Numbered from the stretch's first letter, positions 8,501 to 15,493 are shown. The stretch is 37,171 nt of DNA from Chitinophagaceae bacterium (GCA_019247775.1 JAFBAN010000015.1:1-37171), one strand, 5' to 3'. Numbers and translations: made by a program. Notes: generated by a model not told the origin, from the sequence alone.

Positions 8501-9343
8501 GAATTTTCGATACCTATCGATAAGTTCGGCGAGAAGGAGCAGAAAGAACACCTGCGCAAGCTGCTCTATCCTTTCATCCTGCGCCGTACCAAGGAGCAGG
8601 TGGCTAAAGACCTGCCGGAAAAACAGGAAATGGTACTGTTCTGCGAAATGGCCGATGAGCAACGGAAGATATACGACGCTTACCGCAATGATTATCGGGA
8701 TAAGATACTCGGTGTAGTGGAAGAACAGGGCATCCAGAAATCGCAGCTCACCATCCTGCAGGGACTGATGAAGCTGCGCCAGATCTGCGACAGTCCTGCC
8801 ATCATGAAGGAAGAAGAGAAATTCCCGAATGTGTCGGTGAAGCTGGAAGAGATCGGCAGAGAGATTACCGAGAACATCAGTAACCACAAGGCGCTGGTCT
8901 TTTCACAATTTCTCGGAATGCTGGCGCTGATCAAGGATAAGATGAAGGAGCTTGGCGTTGACTACGAATATTTCGATGGCAGCAGCACGGTAGCAGAACG
9001 TGAGCGGGCGATACATCGCTTTCAGAACGACGAGAACTGCCGCGTATTCCTGATCTCGCTGAAAGCAGGCGGTGTGGGCCTTAACCTGACCGCTGCCGAT
9101 TATGTTTATATTGTAGATCCCTGGTGGAACCCAGCGGTAGAGCAACAGGCGATCGATCGTACGCATCGTATCGGCCAGACCAAAAATATTTTTGCTTATC
9201 GAATGATCTGCACCGATACTGTTGAAGACAAGATCCTCAAACTGCAGGAGCGCAAACGCAACCTGGCCAAAGACCTGATCACCGATGATGAAGGTTTTGT
9301 GAAGAGCCTGACCCGCGAAGACGTGGAATACCTCTTCTCATAA
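5570..9343 (+). CDS. SWIM zinc-finger SNF2-family helicase
   Basis: The 1257-residue protein is a SNF2-type DEAD/DEAH ATPase. Two SWIM-type zinc sites lie near the N-terminus: C73-x-C75...C83-x-H85 and C184-x-C186...C195-x-H197. A long middle region (about 230-770) has no motif that I can name. The SNF2 core occupies about 790-1255: Walker A DDMGLGKT (Lys827), motif II DESQ (918-921), SGTPLQNN (motif III), and motif VI DRTHRIGQ (1196-1203). Such enzymes translocate on double-stranded DNA and remodel or displace bound proteins. The bacterial role is likely transcription or repair linked, which is inferred. Length is normal for bacterial SWIM-SNF2 fusions. The stop is 3 nt before a perfect hairpin at 9347. 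Confidence 0.93.
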   Translation: MALPYLIKHIYNSGTEEVIRRGKKIHALGNVELVEYDDLMGNVIFRVKDDGYATFYKVHISQFKDPKTLSLRCTCPYNLSEICRHKAGALFHLQDMLDKNLLGDKETVYDQRHTVVKMKQLELKLIRMLSAPENFEAAENYLRSSRSNIIEAKDERVVAELEYEGTAFKVVIQKNEERNFDTSCTCQSDTEHPLCVHKNIVLLQLLHNYGPNYFDSIRNWDKEKNKLLALYGYSLSDDLKGKFEFTYTDGKPFLRVLDTSIKRVSLNPSAEPRPRMAEPSPVAQAETTVVETEEPVRAALKLGVVITENELQYPYLQLEAVQGESDEARSKYISKTVKLDLGKFINTEVFSEEDKMLLQQLRKLMPGEVSRYLNRNSPFSGIWENIIQQHTDELPEETRHLINEYLHPKIKKLFTELSGSPFVFYLPAQKNFTTANLKQAELEQLFISPEFEVSYANGEYLVDCRVKLPTADLNISENECGSTLLFQYHDQFFTWQRSEDIMLAEKFLPSGKMTISAEQWASQLQQFILPLSKEYNVHFTNVQKEEVKDVRPEVKVMLKEKGDYLLFQPVFNYKGYDIRPTDKEKIILPLADKLLVIQRNLEIEKEFINKIESLHSGFIRPVEGNVLALKGADVLKNNWFFLFVDAVKELNIPVFGFDALKNFRFNTAKPSTKIFISSNTDWFDAKVEIQFGDQTVTVEEVKKALTNKQQFVQLQDGTLGILPEEWIKKYSLLFRVGDGKAGNMKLSKYHFSVIEELYLQRDEEELFFKLEEKYERLKGNHSIKEIPAPAHLKSVLRPYQESGFQWLNYLREVQWGGILADDMGLGKTVQALSFLHHLKEENSVLKALVVCPTTLMFNWQNEIRKFTPSLTYYIHHGGNRSRESLKLTSIDVIITTYGTLRSDIKQFVEVPFDYVILDESQAIKNPSSKVTRAAGLLKAQNRLCLSGTPLQNNTFDIFAQMNFLNPGMLGSIEFFKQEFSIPIDKFGEKEQKEHLRKLLYPFILRRTKEQVAKDLPEKQEMVLFCEMADEQRKIYDAYRNDYRDKILGVVEEQGIQKSQLTILQGLMKLRQICDSPAIMKEEEKFPNVSVKLEEIGREITENISNHKALVFSQFLGMLALIKDKMKELGVDYEYFDGSSTVAERERAIHRFQNDENCRVFLISLKAGGVGLNLTAADYVYIVDPWWNPAVEQQAIDRTHRIGQTKNIFAYRMICTDTVEDKILKLQERKRNLAKDLITDDEGFVKSLTREDVEYLFS

Positions 9344-9346
9344 AAG

Positions 9347-9387
9347 ATCTGCAAATCTGCGGCCTGTTCCGCCGCAGATTTGCAGAT
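9347..9387 (+). terminator. Perfect 17-bp hairpin between convergent genes
   Basis: Arm 9347-9363 and arm 9371-9387 are exact reverse complements around a 7-nt loop. The arm contains two ATCTGC-type units and ends in GCGGC. It lies between the convergent SNF2 and outer-membrane genes and so may stop transcription from both sides. The arm is closely related to the hairpin at 10824-10865. Confidence 0.75.
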
Positions 9388-9403
9388 TAAGCAACCCTTG
9401 TTT

Positions 9404-10315
9404 TTATAAAGCAAAGCTCAGCTGCAGCACACCACGCGATTTGAGTTTTGTTTGCCCTCCGGCATACTGCTGCCTTACGGGCAACTGCATGTTGAAGCCG
9501 ATATTGATCCGGTTCAGGTTCAGCTCAAGCCCTTCCGTCAATAAAAGAGAATATCCGCCTGTGCCATCCACAACAGCCTGCTCATATTTGTTGGACGCAG
9601 CATGTTCGTACAGCAAGCCCAGGCTGGGCGATACACTTAAACCCGCAACAGGCAGCCGGTAGTAAACAGCGCTGCTCAAACTAAACCGGTTCCCGAATCG
9701 ATAGCCGCTGCTGTTAACCGTATTCATTTTATAACTCGCCGTGTTGGTGAGTCCCAGCCGGCCCGTATTCAGGGTATGCATGGCCGTCAGCAGTATATCG
9801 GTGCTGCCGGTGCCTGCCTGTGAGTTTGCGTCGCCGATATTAGCGTCAGGATCGCTGAGGGCGAGATGGTATTTCCCGGTCGCAAACTTTAATCCTGCGC
9901 CCAGCCACAACTGTTGATCGATCGCGGCCCTGGTGCCGGCAGTGCGGGTATGCAGCAGGCTGTACTGCGCCAGTACACTGATATCACCCAGGCCTGATGA
10001 TTCAACGATGCCATCGTCAGACACTTTCCGGTTGATACGATACGGTGCAAAAACCAATGCCTGCCAGCGGCTGCCGAGATTGATCCCGCCCCAGAGCTCC
10101 GCGGTTTTGTAATAATCGTTACTGAACTGGCTGGGGTCCGATGCCAGCACCGTCTGGTACCGCATGTAATGATACCGCAGCCCGATAAAAGAAGTTTTAA
10201 ACCTGGGCAGATTGCCCATATAGAAATTACCCACGCCACAGCCGCAGATCTCGCAGGAAAAAGAGGAAACAGTGCTGCCGAATACCAACAGCAATACAAA
10301 TGCAGTTCTTTTCAT
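9404..10315 (-). CDS. Exported outer-membrane beta-barrel-like protein with N-terminal CEICGCG motif
   Basis: The 303-residue product has a Sec signal peptide (MKRTAFVLLLVFGSTVSSFS) directly followed by CEICGCG, a Cys-rich motif that would sit at the mature N-terminus. The rest alternates amphipathic strands and turns (for example GLRYHYMRY, WQALVFAPYRINR, LSSAVYYRLPV) and ends in Phe-Ala-Leu, consistent with a barrel of about 12-14 strands. It resembles the MetA/transporter-like outer-membrane families. The Cys cluster and the neighbouring YHS protein suggest a metal-related role, but this is inference. It lies 80 nt downstream of the small membrane-protein gene and is probably cotranscribed with it. 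Confidence 0.75.
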   Translation of the reverse strand: MKRTAFVLLLVFGSTVSSFSCEICGCGVGNFYMGNLPRFKTSFIGLRYHYMRYQTVLASDPSQFSNDYYKTAELWGGINLGSRWQALVFAPYRINRKVSDDGIVESSGLGDISVLAQYSLLHTRTAGTRAAIDQQLWLGAGLKFATGKYHLALSDPDANIGDANSQAGTGSTDILLTAMHTLNTGRLGLTNTASYKMNTVNSSGYRFGNRFSLSSAVYYRLPVAGLSVSPSLGLLYEHAASNKYEQAVVDGTGGYSLLLTEGLELNLNRINIGFNMQLPVRQQYAGGQTKLKSRGVLQLSFAL

Positions 10316-10395
10316 AAAAAACTTTAAGCAATTAAGAAATATGCCGCGTAACCGTGAATACAGTCAGCGATCAGGATCGACAGAAAACAGAGAGA

Positions 10396-10758
10396 TCAGG
10401 CTATGCCGGGAGGATGAAAAAAGCCGTAGGACCTGTCGACAGGCATGGACGGAGGATATAAAGCGGCAGGTTTTGCAGGAACTGCCTGATACACTTCGAG
10501 GCTTCCGAAAAAAGATTTGGAAGAAAGATCGGTCCCTTTACTGGTAAAACGAATTTCGGCATTGTCCTGCTTTTCCCGCTGCTTCAATTGCTTCATCAAC
10601 TGGCATCTGCCATTGCAGTGCAGCTGCGGTTTTGCTTTATTGACACAATTGCGGGCGTAGACGTTCCGGTTCACATAAAAATTGCCTAGAATGGCCGCGC
10701 CGGTGAAAGCCTGGGTAACAAATGAGATCATCAACAGTATGGCGCCAAAGCGTTTCAA
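10396..10758 (-). CDS. Small membrane protein with CNGRC motif
   Basis: An open frame extends to a TTG at 10782, but a perfect -7 box (TAGCTTTG, minus strand 10787-10780) overlaps that codon. I therefore prefer the TTG at 10758, which gives a typical membrane N-terminus (MKRFGAILLMISFVTQAFTGAAI). An ATG at 10731 is a further option. The protein has one hydrophobic segment, then CVNKAKPQLHCNGRCQLMKQL with three Cys, then a polar C-terminus with PPS/HPPG. Similar small CxGxC proteins sit beside metal-uptake or metal-resistance outer-membrane genes in Bacteroidota, from memory. The function is unknown; metal binding by the Cys residues is inferred. Confidence 0.6.
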   Translation of the reverse strand: MKRFGAILLMISFVTQAFTGAAILGNFYVNRNVYARNCVNKAKPQLHCNGRCQLMKQLKQREKQDNAEIRFTSKGTDLSSKSFFGSLEVYQAVPAKPAALYPPSMPVDRSYGFFHPPGIA

Positions 10759-10779
10759 ATGCAGGATTGGAATTTCCGC

Positions 10780-10787
10780 CAAAGCTA
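10780..10787 (-). promoter_or_regulatory. -7 promoter box (TAGCTTTG)
   Basis: The minus strand reads TAGCTTTG, a full TAnnTTTG match, 22 nt ahead of the preferred TTG start at 10758. It lies downstream (on minus) of the hairpin that ends the YHS transcript, consistent with a new transcription unit. Confidence 0.5.
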
Positions 10788-10823
10788 CTGAGGAATTAAT
10801 TCTTTAATGGCCGGAAATAAAAA

Positions 10824-10865
10824 ATCTGCGGATCTGCGGCGAAATATTGCTGCAGATCCGCAGAT
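10824..10865 (-). terminator. Octamer hairpin terminator of the YHS gene
   Basis: Arms 10824-10840 and 10849-10865 pair at 16 of 17 positions. Each arm has two ATCTGCGG-like 8-nt units. On the minus strand the stem is followed by a run of six T, as in an intrinsic terminator, 17 nt after the stop of the 10882-11193 gene. Confidence 0.75.
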
Positions 10866-10881
10866 CAAAAACCTAAGAAGC

Positions 10882-11193
10882 TTATTTTGTTTTGATATCT
10901 GCTGCTGCGAGCATCAGCTCGGGACTTTTCTCGAAAGCGGCCTTACACTCTTTTGAACAGAATCCCAATACATGGCCCTTGTAATGTGCCGTGTCAAGGA
11001 TTCCGGCGGTTACAGGCATGCCACAACTCGGGTCTTTACGGTTGTCGACGAGCAGGTGATCGAAGCCGGTATCGGTTTTCATGGCAACGGTGTCTTTCGG
11101 CTTTTCGGGCTGGGTGCTGGCGGCAGACTGGCATGCAGCAAAAGCGATAAAAGCGGCGGCAATGAACGGTAAGGAACGTGAAGATCTGGTCAT
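10882..11193 (-). CDS. YHS-domain lipoprotein
   Basis: The 103-residue product has a lipoprotein signal peptide with lipobox AFAAC (Cys21). A linker rich in Thr, Pro and Lys is followed by a YHS domain (PF04945) over about residues 50-95: DPSCGMPVT, an aromatic HYKGHVLGFCS and the closing CSKECKAAFEKSPE. YHS domains occur in copper and other heavy-metal proteins, where the Cys residues bind metal. The protein would sit in the periplasm, tethered to a membrane. It is the upstream member of a minus-strand group whose other two members also carry Cys motifs, so metal binding or sensing is a reasonable inference. Confidence 0.88.
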   Translation of the reverse strand: MTRSSRSLPFIAAAFIAFAACQSAASTQPEKPKDTVAMKTDTGFDHLLVDNRKDPSCGMPVTAGILDTAHYKGHVLGFCSKECKAAFEKSPELMLAAADIKTK

Positions 11194-11252
11194 AATGCAG
11201 GATTTGGTGATGGTGGTGTTACGAAAATATAGGAAAACCAGGCTGCGGGTGA

Positions 11253-11301
11253 ATGGCCCGGCGCCGTTGGTCCTATTTTATATTTTCTTTAGGACGGCCA
11301 T
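11253..11301 (+). other. Intergenic nested inverted repeats (three-way-junction-like)
   Basis: ATGGCC (11253-11258) pairs with GGCCAT (11296-11301). Directly inside on the right, TAGGAC (11290-11295) pairs with GTCCTA (11270-11275). The left bulge holds the palindrome CGGCGCCG. The result could fold as a three-way junction. It lies in the 313-bp gap between divergent genes (11194-11506), which holds no gene. A TATATTTT at 11224-11231 (minus) may be the weak -7 box of the YHS gene. Confidence 0.4.
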
Positions 11302-11494
11302 GCATCGCAATCTTTGCAGCAAGAAGGCTGGGGCTGCCCTGTTCACCGATAAAAATCAGTTGTCGGCAGACCTACCTATAGCCGCTCCGCCTTCACCGAT
11401 TTTACCCTATCCAAACCCAACTATCATACTACTTTTCCGTTTGTCTTGATAGCCGGGCCGCTCCTGGAGCAGTCCGTCTATCTTCGTCACCAAT

Positions 11495-11502
11495 CATATT
11501 TG
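11495..11502 (+). promoter_or_regulatory. Possible -7 box (CATATTTG)
   Basis: CATATTTG is one base off TAnnTTTG and ends 4 nt before the ATG at 11507, so the mRNA would be leaderless or nearly so. Confidence 0.4.
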
Positions 11503-11506
11503 CGTT

Positions 11507-14362
11507 ATGAGTAAAGTTTTTACCCTGCTGGCATTTATCCTGGTTTGCGCTTCGGCCTCGGCCCAGACCACCGGAACTGTTAAAGGAAAGTTAATAGACT
11601 CCGTCAGCAAGCAGTCACTCAAGGATGCCACCATCACCATTCTCGATGCACGTGATTCCACCCTGGAGGTGTTTGGCCTGGCACAGGCCGACGGATCCTT
11701 CGTGATCAATAATATTTCCTTCGGGGATATGTTGTTGCAGGTAAAATTCTCCGGCTATGAGCCGATCTCGCGCAAGATCAATTTTTCAAAAGCAAATGCG
11801 AATGTTAACCTGGGTACGATCTACCTGAAACAGGCGGCAAACGATCTGGGTAATGTTACTGTTACGCAATCGTCTATCCAGATGAAAAAAGATACGCTGG
11901 AGATCAGCGCATCCGCTTTCAAAACAAAGCCTAATGCCGTGGCCGAGGACCTGCTGAAAAAGATCCCGGGCATGGAAGTAGGCAAGGATGGTACGATCAA
12001 ATCGCAGGGTGAGACCGTACAGCGGGTGCTGGTTGACGGCAAGCGTTTCTTCGGCGATGATCCCCGTATGGCCACCCGTACGCTGCCTCCCGATGTGATC
12101 GACAAGATCCAGGTATTCGACGACCTGAGCGACCAGAGTAAATTCAGCGGATTCGATGATGGTAACCGGGTTAAGACTGTAAATATTACCACCAAAAAAG
12201 ACCGGAAAAAAGGCATGTTCGGCAAAGCCGTGGCGGGTATCGGTACGGATGGCAGGTATGACGAGAGCTTCAATTTTACAAGAATGAATGGCGACAGGCA
12301 GATCACGCTTCAAGGTGAAGCCAACGACGTTAACAAGCAGAATTTCAGACAAAATAATATCGGCGGCGGTCGCGCAGGTGGTTTTGGCGGCGGTGGCGGC
12401 GGTTTTGGCGGTGGTGGCTTCGGCGGCGGCGGCAGTAGCAGCAGCGGGATCACCAAAGTCCTGGATGGCGGCCTTAACTACCGCGACGTGTGGAGTCCTA
12501 AAATAGATGCGTATGGAAGTTACCGGTATGATATGCCAAATACAACTTCTGAAAACAGCAGCCGCACTGAGAATATCCTGACCGGCGATTCGTCTACGTA
12601 CAATAATTCAGTCTCATCCTCTATTTCGAGGAACGAGAACCACCGGATCAATTTCAATTTTGAGGACAGGATCGATTCAAACAATTCGCTGATCTTCAGG
12701 CCGAACTTTGCGATCCAGACCAGCAATCCCACATCAACCTCTTCTACCCAAACTACTGGTGGTAAGAACAATACCCCGATCTATAATTCAACCAGTACGT
12801 CGTCTGGCTTTAATAGTGGGTACAATATCAGTGGCACCAACCTGCAGTTGCGTCACCGGTTTGCAAAAAGAGGGCGCACCATTTCTTTAGATCTGGGTTT
12901 TGCTGCCAGTGAAACCTACGGCAATGGCAACAACTATTCCGTCAATTCTTATTTCAAACCATTCGTTAAAACGGATACGATCAACCAGCATTATATCGAT
13001 TCGTCCCGTTCTGTGAACTTCAACCCAACCGTTTCCTATACGGAGCCGATCGGGAAGAACCAGATGATCGAACTGAGGTATTCGTACAACTATAATCATA
13101 ATAAAACGATCAACAATACATACAGCTTCGACAATGCAGCGCAGAAGTTCAGCAAATTCGACAGTCTTTTCAGTAATTCGTACGACTACACTTCCATATC
13201 GAACAATGTGAACCTGAGCTGGCGGATGCAGAAGCCGAAGTATAATGTGAATATCGGCTCAGGCTTCCAGTTCACCGACCTTAACAGTGATAACCTTACG
13301 AAGAACGTGATCGTAAAAAGGAACTATGTGAACTTTACGCCGAACCTCAATTTCACTTACAACTTTACGCGTACGAAGAGTCTGCGGCTGTTTTACAACG
13401 GAAGGACCGCGCAGCCCAGCACATCGCAGTTGCAGCCTATCAAGACCACTTCGGATTCTATCAACTTCCAGGTGGGTAATCCTGACCTGAAGCCGTCGTT
13501 CAACAATAGCATCAGGATCCTGTTCAACTCATTCGATCCGTTTACCCAGCGACTGATATTCGCTACGGTGAATGCAACCATTACAGGCAGCGATATCGTG
13601 AGCTCGATCACCCAGAATCCCAATGGCGGCAAAACAACAACCTATGTGAACCTGCCCGGCACTTATAATCTGGCTGGTTACTTCATGTACGGTTTCCCTA
13701 TCAAAAACCCGAAATCGAACCTGAACCTCCAGACGAATATCGATTACCGGCGCAGTCAGTCCATGCTGAATAAGGTATTGAATGCAACCAGCAGTGTGAC
13801 TTACCGTGAGACCCTGAAATGGACCACGAACCTGAAGAACAATTTCGACATGAACCTGAGCACCTCTTATGAGATCAATCCGATCAGGAACTCATTGTCT
13901 GCGAACCAGAATACCAATTACACCACAGCAAGCATGGCGGCCGATTTCACCCTGTACTCGAACAACGGCTGGCTGCTGACAAGCGATTTCGATTATACCC
14001 ATTACGGCAACCGCCCGGCAGGCTATAACACAACGGTATTCCTGATCACACCGGCCATTGCCAAGCAGTTCCTCAAGAACAAGGCAGGCGAGCTTAGACT
14101 GAGCTGTTTTGACGTACTGAAGCAGAATAAAGCTGTTTCGTCTTCTGCAACAGCTAACCAGATCACCAACAGCATTTCGAATAATCTTACCCGCTATTTC
14201 ATGCTCACCTTTACGTATAACCTGCGCAGCTTTGGTCAGCAGGGACAGAACCGCCGGGAAGGGATGATGCCGGGGATGATGCGCGGCATGTTCAATGGTC
14301 GCGAAGGCGGCGGTGGCGGGTTTAATAATGGCGGCGGAGGTGGTCGTAGGGGAAATGATTAA
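11507..14362 (+). CDS. Outer-membrane beta-barrel protein with carboxypeptidase-regulatory and plug-like domains
   Basis: The 951-residue protein has a signal peptide cleaved near ASASAQ (residue 20). A carboxypeptidase-regulatory-like beta domain (about 22-108) is followed by a plug-like region (about 115-235) with the typical EDLLKKIPG and RVLVDGKRFFGDDP motifs, then a barrel (about 240-951) of the Outer membrane protein beta-barrel family (PF14905-like). A Gly-rich tract (286-309) follows the first barrel strands, and a second Gly-rich tract closes the protein. It is a paralogue of the protein at 25001. The relatives are TonB-receptor-like, but the substrate cannot be told, and there is no SusD-type partner next to it. 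The gene stands alone and is followed by a strong hairpin at 14401. Confidence 0.9.
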   Translation: MSKVFTLLAFILVCASASAQTTGTVKGKLIDSVSKQSLKDATITILDARDSTLEVFGLAQADGSFVINNISFGDMLLQVKFSGYEPISRKINFSKANANVNLGTIYLKQAANDLGNVTVTQSSIQMKKDTLEISASAFKTKPNAVAEDLLKKIPGMEVGKDGTIKSQGETVQRVLVDGKRFFGDDPRMATRTLPPDVIDKIQVFDDLSDQSKFSGFDDGNRVKTVNITTKKDRKKGMFGKAVAGIGTDGRYDESFNFTRMNGDRQITLQGEANDVNKQNFRQNNIGGGRAGGFGGGGGGFGGGGFGGGGSSSSGITKVLDGGLNYRDVWSPKIDAYGSYRYDMPNTTSENSSRTENILTGDSSTYNNSVSSSISRNENHRINFNFEDRIDSNNSLIFRPNFAIQTSNPTSTSSTQTTGGKNNTPIYNSTSTSSGFNSGYNISGTNLQLRHRFAKRGRTISLDLGFAASETYGNGNNYSVNSYFKPFVKTDTINQHYIDSSRSVNFNPTVSYTEPIGKNQMIELRYSYNYNHNKTINNTYSFDNAAQKFSKFDSLFSNSYDYTSISNNVNLSWRMQKPKYNVNIGSGFQFTDLNSDNLTKNVIVKRNYVNFTPNLNFTYNFTRTKSLRLFYNGRTAQPSTSQLQPIKTTSDSINFQVGNPDLKPSFNNSIRILFNSFDPFTQRLIFATVNATITGSDIVSSITQNPNGGKTTTYVNLPGTYNLAGYFMYGFPIKNPKSNLNLQTNIDYRRSQSMLNKVLNATSSVTYRETLKWTTNLKNNFDMNLSTSYEINPIRNSLSANQNTNYTTASMAADFTLYSNNGWLLTSDFDYTHYGNRPAGYNTTVFLITPAIAKQFLKNKAGELRLSCFDVLKQNKAVSSSATANQITNSISNNLTRYFMLTFTYNLRSFGQQGQNRREGMMPGMMRGMFNGREGGGGGFNNGGGGGRRGND

Positions 14363-14400
14363 GCGCCGTTTCAGAAGGTAAAGGGTAAAAAAAGTTAAAA

Positions 14401-14481
14401 GGGTTAAAAGAGTTAAAAGGGTTAAAGAGGTAATGGGTAGCCTGCTCCCAACCTCTTTAACCCTTTTAACTTTTTTAACCC
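14401..14481 (+). repeat. Nonamer inverted repeat forming a long hairpin
   Basis: Left arm 14401-14431 is made of 9-nt units (GGGTTAAAA, GAGTTAAAA, GGGTTAAAG). Right arm 14451-14481 is its reverse complement at 30 of 31 positions. The 19-nt loop closes further with TGGG and CCCA. More copies of the unit precede the left arm from 14383. It lies 38 nt after the stop of the 11507 gene and may act as a transcript end or stabiliser. Confidence 0.9.
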
Positions 14482-14583
14482 CAAACGAACACCCGTTAAC
14501 AAACTTTCCCAAAAAAATCGGGTCAGATATAACAAAGAGTCCTAATTTTACAGCCTCATTTACTGAATGAGCTCGTATTCCAA

Positions 14584-14679
14584 GTGAAACAGAACCTGAC
14601 ACATACCAGCGCACAGTGTAGCAGTCTCCGGTTGCCGGTGACCACTACTGCTTTGCCGCGACCTCGACGTGGTTTCTGA
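14584..14679 (+). CDS. Candidate arginine leader peptide
   Basis: The frame begins with GTG at 14584 (MKQNL...) and stops at TGA 14677-14679, 31 residues. It ends TALPRPRRGF, with three Arg codons in a four-codon span (CGA CCT CGA CGT, 14659-14670) and a fourth Arg (CGG) at 14629-14631. A later GTG at 14638 could also start a 13-residue version. The peptide itself probably has no function; its translation would sense charged Arg-tRNA. There is no homology support, only composition and position, so it remains a candidate. Confidence 0.45.
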   Translation: MKQNLTHTSAQCSSLRLPVTTTALPRPRRGF

Positions 14680-14739
14680 TAGGACGAGCAACTGGCACTT
14701 GCCCCTATCAGTGAACTTTCTCCCGGATTGGCTCGATAC

Positions 14740-14761
14740 AACACGATTCGTGTTCCTTTTT
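14740..14761 (+). terminator. Terminator-like hairpin in the arg leader
   Basis: AACACG (14740-14745), loop ATT, CGTGTT (14749-14754), then CC and five T, 21 nt before the first structural gene. The stem is only 6 bp, so termination may be partial, as expected for an attenuator. Confidence 0.45.
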
Positions 14762-14782
14762 CACTCTATTAATTAACACAAG

Positions 14783-15493
14783 TTGGAAGATCAGATAATT
14801 GTTCGTGTAGCGAATAGTGGCGACACACATTACGCTCAGACCATTACCGATGAAATGGAGTCTTCGGCAAAGGCCCGTGGAACCGGTATTGCCAAGAGAA
14901 GCCCAGAATATGTGGCGAAGAAGATGGAAGAAGGCAAGGCCGTGATCGCCCATATGCCCGATGGCACCTGGGTTGGCTTCTGCTATATCGAAGTATGGGG
15001 GCATGAGGAGTTTGTGGCCAACAGCGGCCTGATCGTATCGCCGGCTTTCCGGAAAAGCGGGATCGCCAAAAAGATCAAGCAGACCATTTTCAATCTCTCC
15101 AGGCAGAAATACCCCACCGCTAAAATATTCGGTCTTACCACTGGCCTCGCCGTAATGAAGATCAACAGCGATCTCGGGTACGAACCGGTCACTTATAGTG
15201 AGCTGACGGATGACGAAGAATTCTGGGCAGGCTGCAAAAGCTGTGTCAACTACGATATCCTGATGAGCAAAGACCGCAAGAACTGCATGTGCACCGCTAT
15301 GCTCTACGATCCTGCCGATCATTACGAGCCGCATGAAACTTCTGAAGAATTCAAACAGAATTCAAAACTTTATGAACGTTTCATGAAGCTGAAGCAAAGT
15401 AAGCTGCTGCAATGGGCCTTCAAAAAGGAAGAAGGCAGTGGTGGCGGAGGCTCCAAACCTAAATCCCTGTTCCAATATTTTTTCAATCTGTAA
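14783..15493 (+). CDS. GNAT N-acyltransferase, probable first enzyme of the arginine pathway
   Basis: The 236-residue protein has a GNAT fold: strand GFCYIEVWG, then LIVSPAFRKSGIAKKI with the acyl-CoA-binding R-x-x-G-x-A loop (residues 84-99). Its place as the first gene of the arg operon suggests it acylates glutamate (acetyl, or succinyl given argF' Val90); that is inference. After the GNAT core there is a Cys cluster C151-x-x-C154 and C168-x-C170 which could bind a metal, and a Gly-rich stretch close to the C-terminus. The start is TTG at 14783: a stop at 14774 in frame rules out anything further upstream, and no ATG lies nearby. Confidence 0.75.
   Translation: MEDQIIVRVANSGDTHYAQTITDEMESSAKARGTGIAKRSPEYVAKKMEEGKAVIAHMPDGTWVGFCYIEVWGHEEFVANSGLIVSPAFRKSGIAKKIKQTIFNLSRQKYPTAKIFGLTTGLAVMKINSDLGYEPVTYSELTDDEEFWAGCKSCVNYDILMSKDRKNCMCTAMLYDPADHYEPHETSEEFKQNSKLYERFMKLKQSKLLQWAFKKEEGSGGGGSKPKSLFQYFFNL

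Larger units (their letters stand above)
14530..14782 (+). promoter_or_regulatory. Candidate arginine-operon leader / attenuator
   Basis: The 300-bp gap before the GNAT gene holds, in order: a weak -7 box TAATTTTA (14543-14550, one base off), a short stem CTCATTT/AATGAG, a small ORF with Arg codons near its end (14584-14679), an 8-bp stem CTGATAGG (14676-14683) with CCTATCAG (14704-14711), and a terminator-like stem AACACG/CGTGTT with five T (14740-14761). The ORF stop codon lies within the left arm of the 8-bp stem. This order matches ribosome-mediated attenuation of amino-acid operons. The exact alternative pairings were not worked out. Confidence 0.5.

Noticed and set aside
7760..8887. A 375-residue open frame on the minus strand
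   Set aside because: It lies opposite the conserved SNF2 core and has no motif of its own.
14549..14580. ArgR operator (ARG box)
   Set aside because: A GAAT...TATTC pair is present, but the spacing and flanks do not fit the TGAAT-type palindrome well enough.
14567..14587. A 6-residue ATG frame as arginine leader peptide
   Set aside because: It has no Arg codon and ends well before the stems; the overlapping frame from GTG 14584 fits much better.
13892..14614. A 240-residue minus-strand frame across the nonamer hairpin
   Set aside because: Most of it is antisense to the barrel gene and the rest reads the repeat (runs of LTLLTLL).
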